Source: CAXBNB01 sp965267535 (GTDB lineage: Bacteria; Bacteroidota; Bacteroidia; Cytophagales; Cyclobacteriaceae). From it: a stretch of 64,000 nt of DNA. The stretch spans positions 2,480,001 through 2,544,000 of the forward strand of contig OZ254082.1 of assembly GCA_965267535.1 (NCBI GenBank), in the 5' to 3' direction. The stretch's first letter is position 1, and every line of letters starts with the position of its first letter. The position numbers were made by a program, and so were the translations under genes. The notes under the pieces were generated by a model. It did not search any database. It had not been told where the DNA came from and worked only from the letters and a program-made list of their open reading frames with translations. Shown here in pieces: positions 8,361-17,676 of this stretch.

Positions 8361-9122
8361 CTAATCCATATCCATCCACTGTAAAAAATCAGACACGCGA
8401 ATGCGACTGATGAGCACGCTCTCTACCGGAGGTGGGTCAAGGGTAAGTTTGAGTCTGCTGTGAAAGTATTTTGTAGCCTTTTTTACTGCATTCACATGAA
8501 TGAGGTATTTGCGGGTAGCTCTAAAAAACTGCCTGGGATCGAGTTTAGCTTCCAGTTCACTTAATGAATGATCTACTATGTATTTGTTGCCCTCCCGGGT
8601 GACAAGGTATACCATTTTGCTATCGGCTAAAAAATAGGCCGCATCGGCTGTGTCAACATGCCGGTAGGTGTCGCCTGTTTTAATGGTTATTCTTGATTTA
8701 TAGGTTTGGTAGCCGGCTTGCATGAGCTGTTGTATCTGCGCCAGCGATACATTTGATTTGCGCTGTAGGCGTTGGTGCTTTTCTAGCGCTGTATGTAGCG
8801 CGTCGAGCTCCAGCGGCTTTAGCAAATAATCGATGCTGTTTACCTTAAATGCTTCCAGGGCATATACATTGTAGGCCGTAAGAAATATAACAGGGACATC
8901 TAACGGTACAGCTTCAAAAATTTTAAAGCACTGCCCGTCGAGTAGTTCTATATCTGCAAATATCAGATCCACACTATCCTTGTGTTGAGTTAGCCAGTGT
9001 ATGCCCTGGCTTACAGAACGCAAAGTTGCCACCACTTCATAGTTGAAACCGGTTTTTTCTAACATGTGCCCCAGCTCTTGTTGAGCCAGAATTTCGTCTT
9101 CTATTATGACAATTTTGATCAT
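8361..9122 (-). CDS. LytTR response regulator
   Basis: A receiver domain (residues 1 to about 120) is followed by a LytTR DNA-binding domain (about 150-250). The acidic pocket is EDE near residues 8-10, the phospho-acceptor is D57 in IFADIELLDG, and the conserved Lys is K102 in DYLLKPL. The C-terminal part has FFRATRKYLIHVNAVKK, typical of LytTR. I start it at MIKIVIIEDE; an in-frame start 12 codons upstream overlaps the kinase gene and lacks family similarity. It is 5 bases after the kinase and so is its cognate regulator, in one operon with a TonB-dependent receptor. Confidence 0.92.
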   Translation of the reverse strand: MIKIVIIEDEILAQQELGHMLEKTGFNYEVVATLRSVSQGIHWLTQHKDSVDLIFADIELLDGQCFKIFEAVPLDVPVIFLTAYNVYALEAFKVNSIDYLLKPLELDALHTALEKHQRLQRKSNVSLAQIQQLMQAGYQTYKSRITIKTGDTYRHVDTADAAYFLADSKMVYLVTREGNKYIVDHSLSELEAKLDPRQFFRATRKYLIHVNAVKKATKYFHSRLKLTLDPPPVESVLISRIRVSDFLQWMDMD

Positions 9123-9127
9123 GGTAG

Positions 9128-10180
9128 CTAGAGTAAAGGAATCGATACGGTGAAACAATCGGCTGCTGCATGAATAGAAATATCACTATTATGAAACTTA
9201 TACTTTTGTTTGAGATTATGCAGTCCAATCCCCTTAGGGTGAGCCTGTTGCCTGGGGTTCATCGGGTTGTGTACTGTAAGCATATCATTTTGCGCCTGTA
9301 TGGTGATTACAAACGGTTGGTTTTCTACAATACTATTGTGCTTTACGGCATTTTCCAGCAAAATCTGCAGTGTCATGGGTACTATCTTCTTTTGTAGGGT
9401 GTTGTCTTCTATGGCCAAATCGATGATCAAATCTTCCTGAAACCGGATTTTTAGCATATAAATATAGTTTTCAATAAAGCACACTTCTTCTTGCAACGTC
9501 ACCAGTTGTTTTTCGCCATGTTCCAGTACATAGCGATATACCTGCGCCAGTTTCCTGACCGATTCCTTGGCTCTGTTTTCGTCTATGGAAATCAACGACG
9601 AGAGTGAGTTGAGGCTGTTGAAAAGAAAATGAGGGTTGATCTGGTTTTTTAAAAGTGAATACCTGAATTGAAGGTTTTCTTTTTTGAGCCATTCATTGTC
9701 CAATGCCGTTTCGTATTGCCTTTTAAACTGAAAATAAAACTCCATTGTGATAATCAGAATCAGGTTAATGATTACCCCGGTAATGGCACTGTACAAAAAA
9801 TGGGAAAAATCAACCGGCAGCCCGGATAGTACTGCGATAAGCCAATTGACCAGCACTACCTGCAGCGATACCGACAGTACACAAGCCACCAATTCTATGG
9901 ATATGCGCAGCATTCTGGTTGATTTGGTTTCCCAGGGAAAGAACTGATTCAATTTTGTGATAATCTGAAAATTGACCAGACAGGCAAATATCAAATTGGG
10001 GTAGTTGATGCTAAAGTTTCGGATAAATCGCGCCCATGAAAATGTATGTTCGGGGTTGTTTAACCATTCGGAAACCAACAAAACCAACTGAAATCCCAGT
10101 CCATAGATGGCCAGCAAAACGAAAAGCTGCCAACTAAAAAAGCGTTGGGTTGGCAGCCAGGATGTAGGTTGGGTAGACAT
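9128..10180 (-). CDS. LytS-type sensor histidine kinase
   Basis: The 350-residue protein has about four N-terminal membrane segments within residues 15-150 and a His_kinase domain with NQINPHFLFNSLNSLSSLI, where the His is the phospho-acceptor. An ATPase region follows with LLENAVKHN (N-box) and GIGLHNL (G-box). It begins 2 bases after the TonB receptor gene ends and is followed 5 bases later by the LytTR regulator. A receptor gene coupled to its own two-component pair suggests that the receptor's substrate or occupancy is sensed. No extracellular sensor domain is evident beyond the short loops. Confidence 0.92.
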   Translation of the reverse strand: MSTQPTSWLPTQRFFSWQLFVLLAIYGLGFQLVLLVSEWLNNPEHTFSWARFIRNFSINYPNLIFACLVNFQIITKLNQFFPWETKSTRMLRISIELVACVLSVSLQVVLVNWLIAVLSGLPVDFSHFLYSAITGVIINLILIITMEFYFQFKRQYETALDNEWLKKENLQFRYSLLKNQINPHFLFNSLNSLSSLISIDENRAKESVRKLAQVYRYVLEHGEKQLVTLQEEVCFIENYIYMLKIRFQEDLIIDLAIEDNTLQKKIVPMTLQILLENAVKHNSIVENQPFVITIQAQNDMLTVHNPMNPRQQAHPKGIGLHNLKQKYKFHNSDISIHAAADCFTVSIPLL

Positions 10181-10182
10181 GG

Positions 10183-12570
10183 TTAAAATTCCAGTTTGTA
10201 GTAAAAGTTAGGCATCAAAAACAAAACACGTTCTTCAGTCACTGTTTTTTGTACAAAATTGTATTCATATCCCTGAAACTGCTGATTAAGTGTAGCATTT
10301 TGGAAATCCAAACCCCAGGTAGCAGTGCGTTTTTCTTTGTTTATCTTGTAGGTTATACCTGCATTTATCCATAATTCGGGCCGTGCCTGACGGCTATACA
10401 ACTGATCGTAATCGAAAATAGCCCGCTGCTGTTCTTCACTTTCCGCGATCCGTATAGGAGTGGTACGTTGACCTCCCATGTAGTTGACATTAAAATTGAA
10501 TCCCAGCAAGTTTACCTGATTTTTCTTTTTTCTGGTAATAACAAATTCTTTTCCGGCTGCAAGACCTGTTAAATAGCCTCTGTTGAATAATGTGTTGCGT
10601 TCCACTCCATCTCCTCCTGTATATTTGGAATCGAACACTGAAGCTGTAAGCAAATAGTAGTAGTTGTTGTGAAAGGATTGCTCCAGAGTAAAGTCAATAC
10701 CTTTATTTGTGCCTGTTCCTTCGTTGCTGAGTGGCTTGTCCAATTCCCACAGCTGGGTATAGTTAGCAAATGAATATGCGCTATCGGCCACCACAGGTAT
10801 ATCAAAAAGGTGTTGATAATACCCCTCTAATTCTACTCGTATGCTGTGTGTCAATTGCAGACCAGCACTCACAATAAAATGATGGGCTTTCTTGCGCTTA
10901 AGTGTTGTGTTGTTGCGTATTTCGTTGTTTGGAGTGGTGTAGGTAAACAGATAAATCTTAGGTTCCTCACGTCGCGTGTGTAAACCGTACCCTACTCCCA
11001 GCTTGAGCCTTGAGAGCGGTTGCCATTGCAAACCTGCTCTTGGTTCCAGCGTTGTTTCTCCATTAAGATTAAAATACTGGAGATTTACCCCTGCCTGCAG
11101 GCTTAACCGATCCATTACCTGCACATTAGACTGACTATAAGCTTGCAGGGCGTAGGTGTTTCCATTTGTGTTTAAAAATTCGGTGAGTTGATCCAGTGGT
11201 CTGTCGGCCTGTTTTGCCCGATAATTAAAATGGAGCAGATCGGCCACTACACCCGTAGTATGGCTTATGCGGGGTGTTATCAGGTAAGTGAAGGTAGACC
11301 TGAGAGTGTATTTGTTTTCATTGCTTTTTATGGCTGTATAGGGAGTAAGCGTGCCCGTATTCAGGGTATCATTGTCCGGTGTAAACCAATCCGTTTTAGA
11401 ATTATAGCCACTGTGGGTAGCAGCCAGAGTTGTGTTCAAAAATGTTTTTTTACCCGTTCTTAGTCGATGGCTCAACCCCACAGCTCCCACATCAAACGCG
11501 ATATCGTCTTGTTCAAAATCTGTAGCCGTTTCACGTCTGTCTACCTCACCCTCATCTACTTCGTATTTTCCATAAGGGGTAAAAATAGAACTAAGACCAC
11601 CTATGCCCCAAAAAGAAAATGTGCCTGCCTTTTTACTCACCAAATTGATTTTATAGGAAAGGTCCTGATAATAGGGTTCAGCACCACCGGCCATTTTGCC
11701 ATAGTAGCCTATGAAGCCATGTCGATAGTTTACCAGGTATGAACTCTCACTTTGCTTGCCAAGCGGGCCCTCTATTGCCAAATCGGCCCCTAGTACACCC
11801 AACTGTGCTGTGTAGCAGGTGTTATCAGTCACACCCTTTCTGAAGTTGATATCGAAAACTCCCGCTGTAGCATTGCCATATTCTGCTGGAAATGCACCCG
11901 AAATAAAATCGGAGGTACCCATAACCTGAGCACTGAATATGGTAATAAGACCTGCTCCCGCCAGATTGCCACCCCCGAAATGCGACGCGCCGGGCACTTC
12001 TATGCCTTCTATCCGCCATAGAATATTAGCGGGGGAGTTTCCTCGCACCACTACTCCATTGTCCTGCATATTACCAAAAGTAACCCCGGGAAAATTGTGT
12101 GCTACCCGCGAAGGGTCACTTAATCCACCAGCAAAGCGCTGTGACTCTTCTATCGAAAAAGACCTTGCACTTACCTTAGCCATGTTATTTAATGGTTGCT
12201 TGTCACCTACTGCAGTCACTACCAACTCTTCCAGCTGAGTTTGTGTGGTGTTCATGGCCACATCCAATACATACGGCTTGGCTGTAGTCAGTAATATGCC
12301 ATTGTAGGTTACAGGCTCATATCCTACATAAGAATAACGAATGTTTTGCCTACCTACCGGCACATTTTTGATCGTATAGCTCCCTTCTATATCTGTAAGT
12401 GCCCCCAATTGCGAAGTGCCATCCAAAATAACCACATTCACGCCTATCAGAGGTTCATTTGTGGTGGCGTCTACTACTTTTCCGGTCAACGACTGTGTGA
12501 GGCCCTGACCCATTACACTGTATCCGTGTATCAAAATCAACCACACAATACATCCTATTTTGCTTCTCAT
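10183..12570 (-). CDS. TonB-dependent outer-membrane receptor with carboxypeptidase-regulatory domain
   Basis: The 795-residue protein has a signal peptide (MRSKIGCIVWLILIHGYSVMGQ), then a CarboxypepD-reg-like beta-sandwich (LTGKVVDATTNEPLIGVNVV, about residues 30-105). A TonB plug follows (about residues 120-240, with GNSPANILWRIEGIEVPG) and then a beta-barrel ending in the aromatic residue F. The length suits a receptor smaller than SusC. It heads the operon with the LytS-like kinase and LytTR regulator. The ligand is unknown; no SusD gene is adjacent. A TAGTTTTGC -7 box lies 16 bases upstream of the ATG. Confidence 0.88.
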   Translation of the reverse strand: MRSKIGCIVWLILIHGYSVMGQGLTQSLTGKVVDATTNEPLIGVNVVILDGTSQLGALTDIEGSYTIKNVPVGRQNIRYSYVGYEPVTYNGILLTTAKPYVLDVAMNTTQTQLEELVVTAVGDKQPLNNMAKVSARSFSIEESQRFAGGLSDPSRVAHNFPGVTFGNMQDNGVVVRGNSPANILWRIEGIEVPGASHFGGGNLAGAGLITIFSAQVMGTSDFISGAFPAEYGNATAGVFDINFRKGVTDNTCYTAQLGVLGADLAIEGPLGKQSESSYLVNYRHGFIGYYGKMAGGAEPYYQDLSYKINLVSKKAGTFSFWGIGGLSSIFTPYGKYEVDEGEVDRRETATDFEQDDIAFDVGAVGLSHRLRTGKKTFLNTTLAATHSGYNSKTDWFTPDNDTLNTGTLTPYTAIKSNENKYTLRSTFTYLITPRISHTTGVVADLLHFNYRAKQADRPLDQLTEFLNTNGNTYALQAYSQSNVQVMDRLSLQAGVNLQYFNLNGETTLEPRAGLQWQPLSRLKLGVGYGLHTRREEPKIYLFTYTTPNNEIRNNTTLKRKKAHHFIVSAGLQLTHSIRVELEGYYQHLFDIPVVADSAYSFANYTQLWELDKPLSNEGTGTNKGIDFTLEQSFHNNYYYLLTASVFDSKYTGGDGVERNTLFNRGYLTGLAAGKEFVITRKKKNQVNLLGFNFNVNYMGGQRTTPIRIAESEEQQRAIFDYDQLYSRQARPELWINAGITYKINKEKRTATWGLDFQNATLNQQFQGYEYNFVQKTVTEERVLFLMPNFYYKLEF

Positions 12571-12585
12571 TTTTGTTTTTTTAAG

Positions 12586-12594
12586 GCAAAACTA
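12586..12594 (-). promoter_or_regulatory. Bacteroidota -7 box for the TonB receptor operon
   Basis: Read on the minus strand this is TAGTTTTGC, matching the TAnnTTTG -7 consensus of Bacteroidota promoters, 16 bases before the receptor ATG. The -33 position shows only a weak TTTA, so the promoter may need an activator, possibly the LytTR regulator of the same operon. Confidence 0.5.
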
Positions 12595-12720
12595 GAGATG
12601 CTCTTTCTGGTGATAAATGAAATACCGACGAGCTTTATATTAAGTAGGATTAAGTCTATAATTGGCATGACGACTTCACTCATTTTTCTACTGTAAGTTG
12701 TTTCATGTTGCTGTTGTCAT

Positions 12721-12752
12721 TTTGCTACATCCTCCTAATGCCATAGTTTTGT
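12721..12752 (+). promoter_or_regulatory. Promoter of the YdeI-like gene
   Basis: TTTG at 12721-12724 is separated by 19 bases from TAGTTTTGT at 12744-12752. This is a near-ideal Bacteroidota -33/-7 pair and lies 26 bases upstream of the ATG at 12778. Confidence 0.65.
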
Positions 12753-12777
12753 TCATACCAATCAAACTGCAGATAGT

Positions 12778-13359
12778 ATGAACCCCGATGTAGATTTCTT
12801 TTTCGACAAGGAAGGACAGTGGCAGCAGGAATATGCCCGGTTGCGCACCATTTTGCTCTCCTGTGGCCTTACCGAAGAGCTGAAGTGGGGAGTGCCCTGC
12901 TATACATATCAGTCGCACAACATCGTATTGATACACGGGTTCAAGGAGTATTGTGCGCTGTTGTTTCACAAGGGAGTGTTGCTAAGCGATACCGACCATA
13001 TACTTATTCAGCAGACAGAAAATGTGCAGTCGGCCCGTCAGGTGCGCTTTACCAGTATGGACGATATATTGATGCGGGAAACCATACTGAAAGCCTATGT
13101 CTATGAGGCCATAGAGGTAGAAAAAGCAGGGTTGAAAGTGCCGCTTAAGAAAACAGCCGAGTACCCTGTGCCCGAAGAACTGGAGCAGGCCATGCATGAC
13201 AATCCCGAGCTGAAGGCTGCTTTCGAAGCACTTACTCCCGGTCGCCAGCGGGGCTATTTACTGCATTTTTCTCAGCCCAAACAATCGAAAACACGCACAT
13301 CCAGAATAGAGAAGTGCCTGCCCAAAATCCTTGAAGGCAAAGGCTACAACGACCGCTAG
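12778..13359 (+). CDS. YdeI/OmdA-like protein with DUF1801 domain
   Basis: The 193-residue protein has a DUF1801-type alpha/beta domain (about residues 1-120: TEELKWGVPCYTYQSHNIVLIHGFKEYCALLFHKG) and a C-terminal OmdA-type segment (PVPEELEQAMHDNPELKAAFEALTPGRQRGYLLHFS). This two-part layout is typical of the YdeI/OmpD-associated family, which is widespread in Bacteroidota but without an established biochemical function. The gene is monocistronic, with its own promoter and a convergent AraC gene 8 bases downstream. Confidence 0.8.
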   Translation: MNPDVDFFFDKEGQWQQEYARLRTILLSCGLTEELKWGVPCYTYQSHNIVLIHGFKEYCALLFHKGVLLSDTDHILIQQTENVQSARQVRFTSMDDILMRETILKAYVYEAIEVEKAGLKVPLKKTAEYPVPEELEQAMHDNPELKAAFEALTPGRQRGYLLHFSQPKQSKTRTSRIEKCLPKILEGKGYNDR

Positions 13360-13367
13360 CAGCCGGG

Positions 13368-14237
13368 TCAATGCCTCGCACAGCAGGGCTGATCACTGGC
13401 CTTAAACTCTTTGATGGTCATGCCATAGGCCTTTTTAAATGTTCTGGCAAGGTGGCTGCTGTCGGTAAAGTTTAGTTGATATGCTATTTCTTTTAGCGTG
13501 AGGTCTGTGTGCAGTATTTTCGTCTCAACCAGCCGCAGTTTCGATCGGGTAATGTACTCGGCCAGGCTCATGCCGGCTTGTTTTTTGAAATACTCGGAAA
13601 AATAGGTAGGTGAAATTCCAAAAAGGTCGGCAAGAGCCGGTATGCGCAGCTTTTCCTGCTGATCCAGGTGTGTGTGAATATACCGCAGCAACTCCCCAAA
13701 CCGATTGCCCGATGCATTGCCCTGATCTACGTATTGCTTTTCAATACTGCGCGCCAGTATGTTGAGTATAGACACCATAGCTCCGGTAATAATCGAGCCG
13801 GAGTACCTATCGGATTTGAGGTATTCGTGGTGGATGGATTTTATGGTCTGTATGATATATCGACGCTCGGTTTCTGTGCCTATTATGTCACCGGGAATTT
13901 TGTTGTAATTGGCCAATACATACGCCATTCGATCAAACCACTCTGAATAATTGGCCAGGTGCTGGTCGTCTAAAAAGAAAAGATCGGTAAAGCGAACAAA
14001 GTAAAATCGCGATTTTTCTTCGATGGTAAAAGAATGACAATCCAGCGGGGGAAGCAGGAAAATATTGCCGGGCTCGTAAGCAAAGCGGTGCTGGTTGATA
14101 CATTGGTACCCCCTGCCCTGATCTACATATACTATCTCAAAAAAGTTGTGCTTGTGGGGGCGTTGTTTCCACACAGAAAATTCTTCTACTTCTATTTCAA
14201 AAACCTGTCGTATTTCTTCTAAAATCATGGTATGCAT
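13368..14237 (-). CDS. AraC-family transcriptional regulator with cupin sensor
   Basis: The 289-residue regulator has an N-terminal cupin (KHNFFEIVYVDQGRG...YEPGNIFLLPP, residues 25-75) and two C-terminal helix-turn-helix motifs. The second contains LTLKEIAYQLNFTDSSHLARTFKKAYGMTIKEF, the classic AraC signature. It is divergent from a nitroreductase gene across 179 bases, so the nitroreductase is a plausible target. A second Met three codons in could equally be the start. The ligand is unknown. Confidence 0.88.
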   Translation of the reverse strand: MHTMILEEIRQVFEIEVEEFSVWKQRPHKHNFFEIVYVDQGRGYQCINQHRFAYEPGNIFLLPPLDCHSFTIEEKSRFYFVRFTDLFFLDDQHLANYSEWFDRMAYVLANYNKIPGDIIGTETERRYIIQTIKSIHHEYLKSDRYSGSIITGAMVSILNILARSIEKQYVDQGNASGNRFGELLRYIHTHLDQQEKLRIPALADLFGISPTYFSEYFKKQAGMSLAEYITRSKLRLVETKILHTDLTLKEIAYQLNFTDSSHLARTFKKAYGMTIKEFKASDQPCCARH

Positions 14238-14416
14238 GTGGGTTTTGTACGGTCAAAAATAGTGGTTTTGGCTATCGGAAAAGAAAAATGGGTGTATCGA
14301 CACCCCTGCACCCAATTTTCTTACAACTATTACCAATCTTCATACAATTTATAGCACTAACGGCACCCACACATTTGCGTTTACCCTATCCATAACAACC
14401 GTAAAATAGTTTATTT

Positions 14417-15070
14417 ATGAATGTAAAAGAGATATTGAATTTTCGTTATTCTACCAAAGAGTTTGATCCGGAGAAAAAAATATCAGAGGAAGATTTTGAT
14501 CAGGTAAAAGCCTTGTTGCAGATGAGCCCATCCAGCACCAACCTACAGCCCTGGCATTTTATCATAGCCAGTACCGACGAGGGAAAGCAGCGCATAGCAA
14601 AGGGTACGCAGGGCTTTTTTAGCTTCAATGCATCCAAGGTGCTGGACGCCTCGCATGTTATTGTGTTTGCTGCCCGCACCAGTGCCGACGAAGCATATAT
14701 GAAACACCTGCTCGAGCAAGAAGACAAAGACGGGCGATACCCCAATGATGAAGTAAAACAATCGGTATATGGAGCCCGAAATCTATTTACCAACATCCAT
14801 CGCTACGACCTCAAGGATTTTCAGCACTGGCTGGAAAAGCAGGTGTACCTCAACATGGGCAACCTCCTGCTGGGAGTGGGAGCGCTGGGAATAGATGCCG
14901 TACCAATGGAAGGCGTAGATGTAAAAGCCATTGACGATGAATTCGACCTGCGCGCCAAAGGTTTCACCACTGTGGGGGTAGTATCACTGGGCTATCGCAA
15001 AGACAGTGACTTCAACGCTAAAACGCCAAAATCCAGATTGCCACAAGAAGAGATTTTTTCTCTTGTCTGA
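14417..15070 (+). CDS. NfsB-type NAD(P)H nitroreductase
   Basis: The 217-residue flavoprotein has RYSTKEFDPEKK at the N-terminus and SPSSTNLQPWHF, the FMN-binding signature of NfsB/dihydropteridine reductases, and VYLNMGNLLLGVGALGIDAVPMEG in the C-terminal half. Length is normal for the family. It would reduce nitroaromatics or quinones with NAD(P)H in the cytoplasm. It has its own strong terminator at 15151-15191 and lies divergent from an AraC regulator that may control it. Confidence 0.88.
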   Translation: MNVKEILNFRYSTKEFDPEKKISEEDFDQVKALLQMSPSSTNLQPWHFIIASTDEGKQRIAKGTQGFFSFNASKVLDASHVIVFAARTSADEAYMKHLLEQEDKDGRYPNDEVKQSVYGARNLFTNIHRYDLKDFQHWLEKQVYLNMGNLLLGVGALGIDAVPMEGVDVKAIDDEFDLRAKGFTTVGVVSLGYRKDSDFNAKTPKSRLPQEEIFSLV

Positions 15071-15150
15071 TACAGTACAAGCTCCGGCGGGTTGCTAAAC
15101 CCGTATGGATTTTTTCTAAATAACAACCCTGAGTATAGGCAACATGCTCA

Positions 15151-15191
15151 ACATGCACGGAAGGTCAGGCGCTTTTCGTGCATGTTTTTTT
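15151..15191 (+). terminator. Rho-independent terminator of the nitroreductase gene
   Basis: A perfect 9-base stem (ACATGCACG/CGTGCATGT) encloses a loop of about 17 bases and is followed at once by a run of seven T. Confidence 0.85.
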
Positions 15192-15267
15192 AGCGTAGAT
15201 TTTATGCTGTGGGGCTTGCATTCGCTATGAAATCGCTATTTTCGCTTTTTTACACGAAACCTATACC

Positions 15268-15603
15268 ATGTCAGAAATACCTCCCTGCCCTTCATGCGGA
15301 TCCGCATACGTATATCCTTCAGATCTGCTGCTGATATGCCCGGAATGCAACCACGAATGGAACCCTCTGGAAACGGAGGATACCTCCGAGGCACAGGTGA
15401 AAGACGCCAACGGCAATCCACTGGCTGATGGCGATACCGTGGTAGTGGTAAAAGACCTGCCCGTAAAAGGCGCCCCAAAACCTATCAAAGCCGGCACTAA
15501 GGTGAAAAACATTCGCCTCACAGATGGCGATCACAACATTGATTGCAAAATAGATGGATTTGGCCAGATGGCACTCAAGTCTGAATTCGTAAAAAAGGGG
15601 TAA
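15268..15603 (+). CDS. yjdM: PhnA/YjdM family zinc-ribbon protein
   Basis: The 111-residue protein has the PhnA N-terminal zinc ribbon (C7-x2-C10 and C24-x2-C27: PCPSCGSAY ... ICPECNHEW) and the C-terminal PhnA domain with KDLPVKGAPKPIKAGTKVKNIRL and FGQMALKSEFVKK. This is full family length. The protein was named after alkylphosphonate genes, but its link to phosphonate use is weak and its function is not settled. It is a single gene between the nitroreductase terminator and the convergent Hpt gene, whose stop is 5 bases away. Confidence 0.9.
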   Translation: MSEIPPCPSCGSAYVYPSDLLLICPECNHEWNPLETEDTSEAQVKDANGNPLADGDTVVVVKDLPVKGAPKPIKAGTKVKNIRLTDGDHNIDCKIDGFGQMALKSEFVKKG

Positions 15604-15608
15604 ACGAT

Positions 15609-15956
15609 TTAGTAGGTTTCAGTAGAAAGCAACTCGTCTATATCAGACAACACTTCCATCGAATATTGGTTGAGCAGTCCTACTTTCTTTTCGATCACAG
15701 CACGATCAGGATTGTTTTTGGTCGCATTTTCGATATCGCGAATCAATGCAGAAAATTCATCGATACCCAACAGCAGTATGGAGGGTTTGATTTTGTGAGT
15801 TATCCGGCTTATTTCTTTCCAGTTGTTGTTTTCCAGCGCTTCATTTATGCCGTCTATCGATCCGGGCGTAATTTTCACAAAGGTGGTTAGCATGTCTTTG
15901 ATAAACTCCCTGTCATTGTCGCTTATCGTATAGATATAATCGAGATCTACTTTCAT
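15609..15956 (-). CDS. Orphan histidine phosphotransfer (Hpt) protein
   Basis: A 115-residue all-helical protein with the Hpt motif RITHKIKPSILLLG, where H54 is the phospho-acceptor and K57 fits the conserved HxxK spacing. It starts at ATG 15956; an in-frame GTG four codons upstream is less likely. Hpt proteins relay phosphate between hybrid kinases and regulators. No hybrid kinase is in the window, so its partners are elsewhere. Confidence 0.75.
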   Translation of the reverse strand: MKVDLDYIYTISDNDREFIKDMLTTFVKITPGSIDGINEALENNNWKEISRITHKIKPSILLLGIDEFSALIRDIENATKNNPDRAVIEKKVGLLNQYSMEVLSDIDELLSTETY

Positions 15957-16327
15957 TCGGTATTCCACAGATAGTTCACTAGCTCTTGTAATATACTATT
16001 TTAATCGAATGTTAGCGTAACAAAATAGCTAAAAACCTTCGACCTTGTTCCACAAGGGAATGAAAGGAAAAGTACATTTTGCTAAAGAACGGTATTACAT
16101 TAAGTTATAAAAATAAGAGTAGCCTGTACACAATGTCCGTCTCCGTAGGCCTCTTAGTTCACAGCTAAAAGACCTTGCAGGCTAAAGCGGCACAAAAGTA
16201 GGCTATATTTTTTTCATTTTTAAGCATTATTGACAAACAAATACAAAAGTATATAGTGCTTTGATGCCAAATAGCTTATTTATAGCCGCTTTTTACCGTG
16301 TCTCGGCTTTCGCAATAGCGTAAGGAA
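15957..16327. other. 371-base intergenic region, no gene seen
   Basis: The stretch between the Hpt and helicase genes has no ORF with coding character. It holds an AT-rich part and a GC-richer block (about 16120-16200) that could be a leader or small RNA, but I see no conserved family. It is the promoter region of the Hpt gene. Confidence 0.4.
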
Positions 16328-17584
16328 TCAACCTTTCTTTTTCTTTTTATTGGATCTAACGGGTGGAGTGTCATCCTCAGCAAGCAATGCCTGCCATGCC
16401 TGCCTGTCTTCTGTATGATGTCCCTTGCTCGCAGACATATCTACCGTATACTGATAGTCTTCGCTGGACAGGTCTACCCGGGCTATAGGCTTAGCCAGAT
16501 TGCCTTCTATGGCAGCCAGCTGTGCTTCTTCCTCCGGACTGCAAAATGACAAAGCCTGCCCTTTTTCTCTGCCCCGTCCTGTACGCCCTACCCGGTGCAC
16601 GTAGTTGTCTACATGGTCTGGCAGGTCATAGTTTACTACATAATCCACATGGGGTATGTCTATGCCGCGTGCACTTACGTCCGTAGCTATCAATATTTTC
16701 AAAGTTCCCTTTCGAAAACGATGCATCACTTCATCGCGTTCAGTCTGCGCCTTGTCACTGTGTATCGTATCAGAACTAATATTTACCCGCTCAAGGGCTT
16801 TTTTCACCCTTTCGGCCCGTACTTTGGTTCGTACAAATACGAGTATCTTTTTGGTATCGTGGTTGTTGATCAGGTTTTCGAGAAAAAAACGCTTATCATC
16901 CATAGCCACAAAAGCTACGGCATGGTCGATGTTTTTAGCCACCGGATCCTTGGGCGATATTTGTATACGGATGGGGTTAGTTACCAGAGAGTACGCCAGT
17001 TTTTTTATCTTTTCGTCTATGGTAGCAGAAAAAAACAGGGTTTGGCGTTTTTTAGGAAGATGACGCATGAGATCGCGTATGTCTTTGATAAAGCCGAGAT
17101 CGAGCATGTGATCTGCTTCGTCGAGTACCAGTACTTCTACCCGCCCGAGTTTTAGCACTCCCTGGCTTACCAGATCAAACATCCGTCCCGGTGTAGCAAT
17201 GAGTATATCTACTCCTTTGTTGAGCTGCTCGATTTGCGGATCCTGATCTACTCCTCCATGAATGCAATAGGTGGTAAGCCGCGTGTATTTCCCCAGCGAG
17301 CGGAATACAGCTTCCGTTTGCTGTGCCAGTTCGTGGGTGGGTGTCATTACCAGGCATTTTACTCCAAAGGGGCGTCCTTTCACTTTTCGCTCCTGCAGCT
17401 GATGCAATATGGGAATGGCAAATGCCGCCGTTTTTCCTGTGCCCGTTTGCGCTATTGCCAGCACATCATCCCCTTTGAGTATGGCAGGAATAGACTTATA
17501 CTGAATATCAGTAGGTTTTTTGTATCCCTGCCGGGCAATGCTTCTTTTTATGCCGGGGTGGATGTTGTATTGCTCAAACTTCAT
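16328..17584 (-). CDS. DEAD-box RNA helicase (RhlE-like)
   Basis: The 418-residue helicase shows the full motif set: Q-motif (KKPTDIQYKSIP), motif I AQTGTGKT, motif Ia TPTHELAQQ, motif II DEAD (VLDEADHMLD), motif III SAT, and motif VI HRVGRTGRG. The basic C-terminal tail (SNKKKKKG) is common for RNA-binding tails. I start it at MKFEQYNIHPG (17584). The upstream in-frame extension of 14 codons does not look conserved. It is a cytoplasmic ATP-dependent RNA remodeller for ribosome biogenesis or RNA decay; its specific role cannot be told. Confidence 0.9.
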   Translation of the reverse strand: MKFEQYNIHPGIKRSIARQGYKKPTDIQYKSIPAILKGDDVLAIAQTGTGKTAAFAIPILHQLQERKVKGRPFGVKCLVMTPTHELAQQTEAVFRSLGKYTRLTTYCIHGGVDQDPQIEQLNKGVDILIATPGRMFDLVSQGVLKLGRVEVLVLDEADHMLDLGFIKDIRDLMRHLPKKRQTLFFSATIDEKIKKLAYSLVTNPIRIQISPKDPVAKNIDHAVAFVAMDDKRFFLENLINNHDTKKILVFVRTKVRAERVKKALERVNISSDTIHSDKAQTERDEVMHRFRKGTLKILIATDVSARGIDIPHVDYVVNYDLPDHVDNYVHRVGRTGRGREKGQALSFCSPEEEAQLAAIEGNLAKPIARVDLSSEDYQYTVDMSASKGHHTEDRQAWQALLAEDDTPPVRSNKKKKKG

Positions 17585-17676
17585 AGAATATAATAGAATG
17601 TGCGCAAAGATACCTCCTTCCCTCACACTGTGGGCTATTCCGTGTTTTTTTCCAACCGCCCTGGGTAAAAACCCTG

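Noticed and set aside
12703..12969. 88-residue minus-strand ORF
   Set aside because: It lies opposite the promoter and start of the YdeI-like gene and has no coding character.
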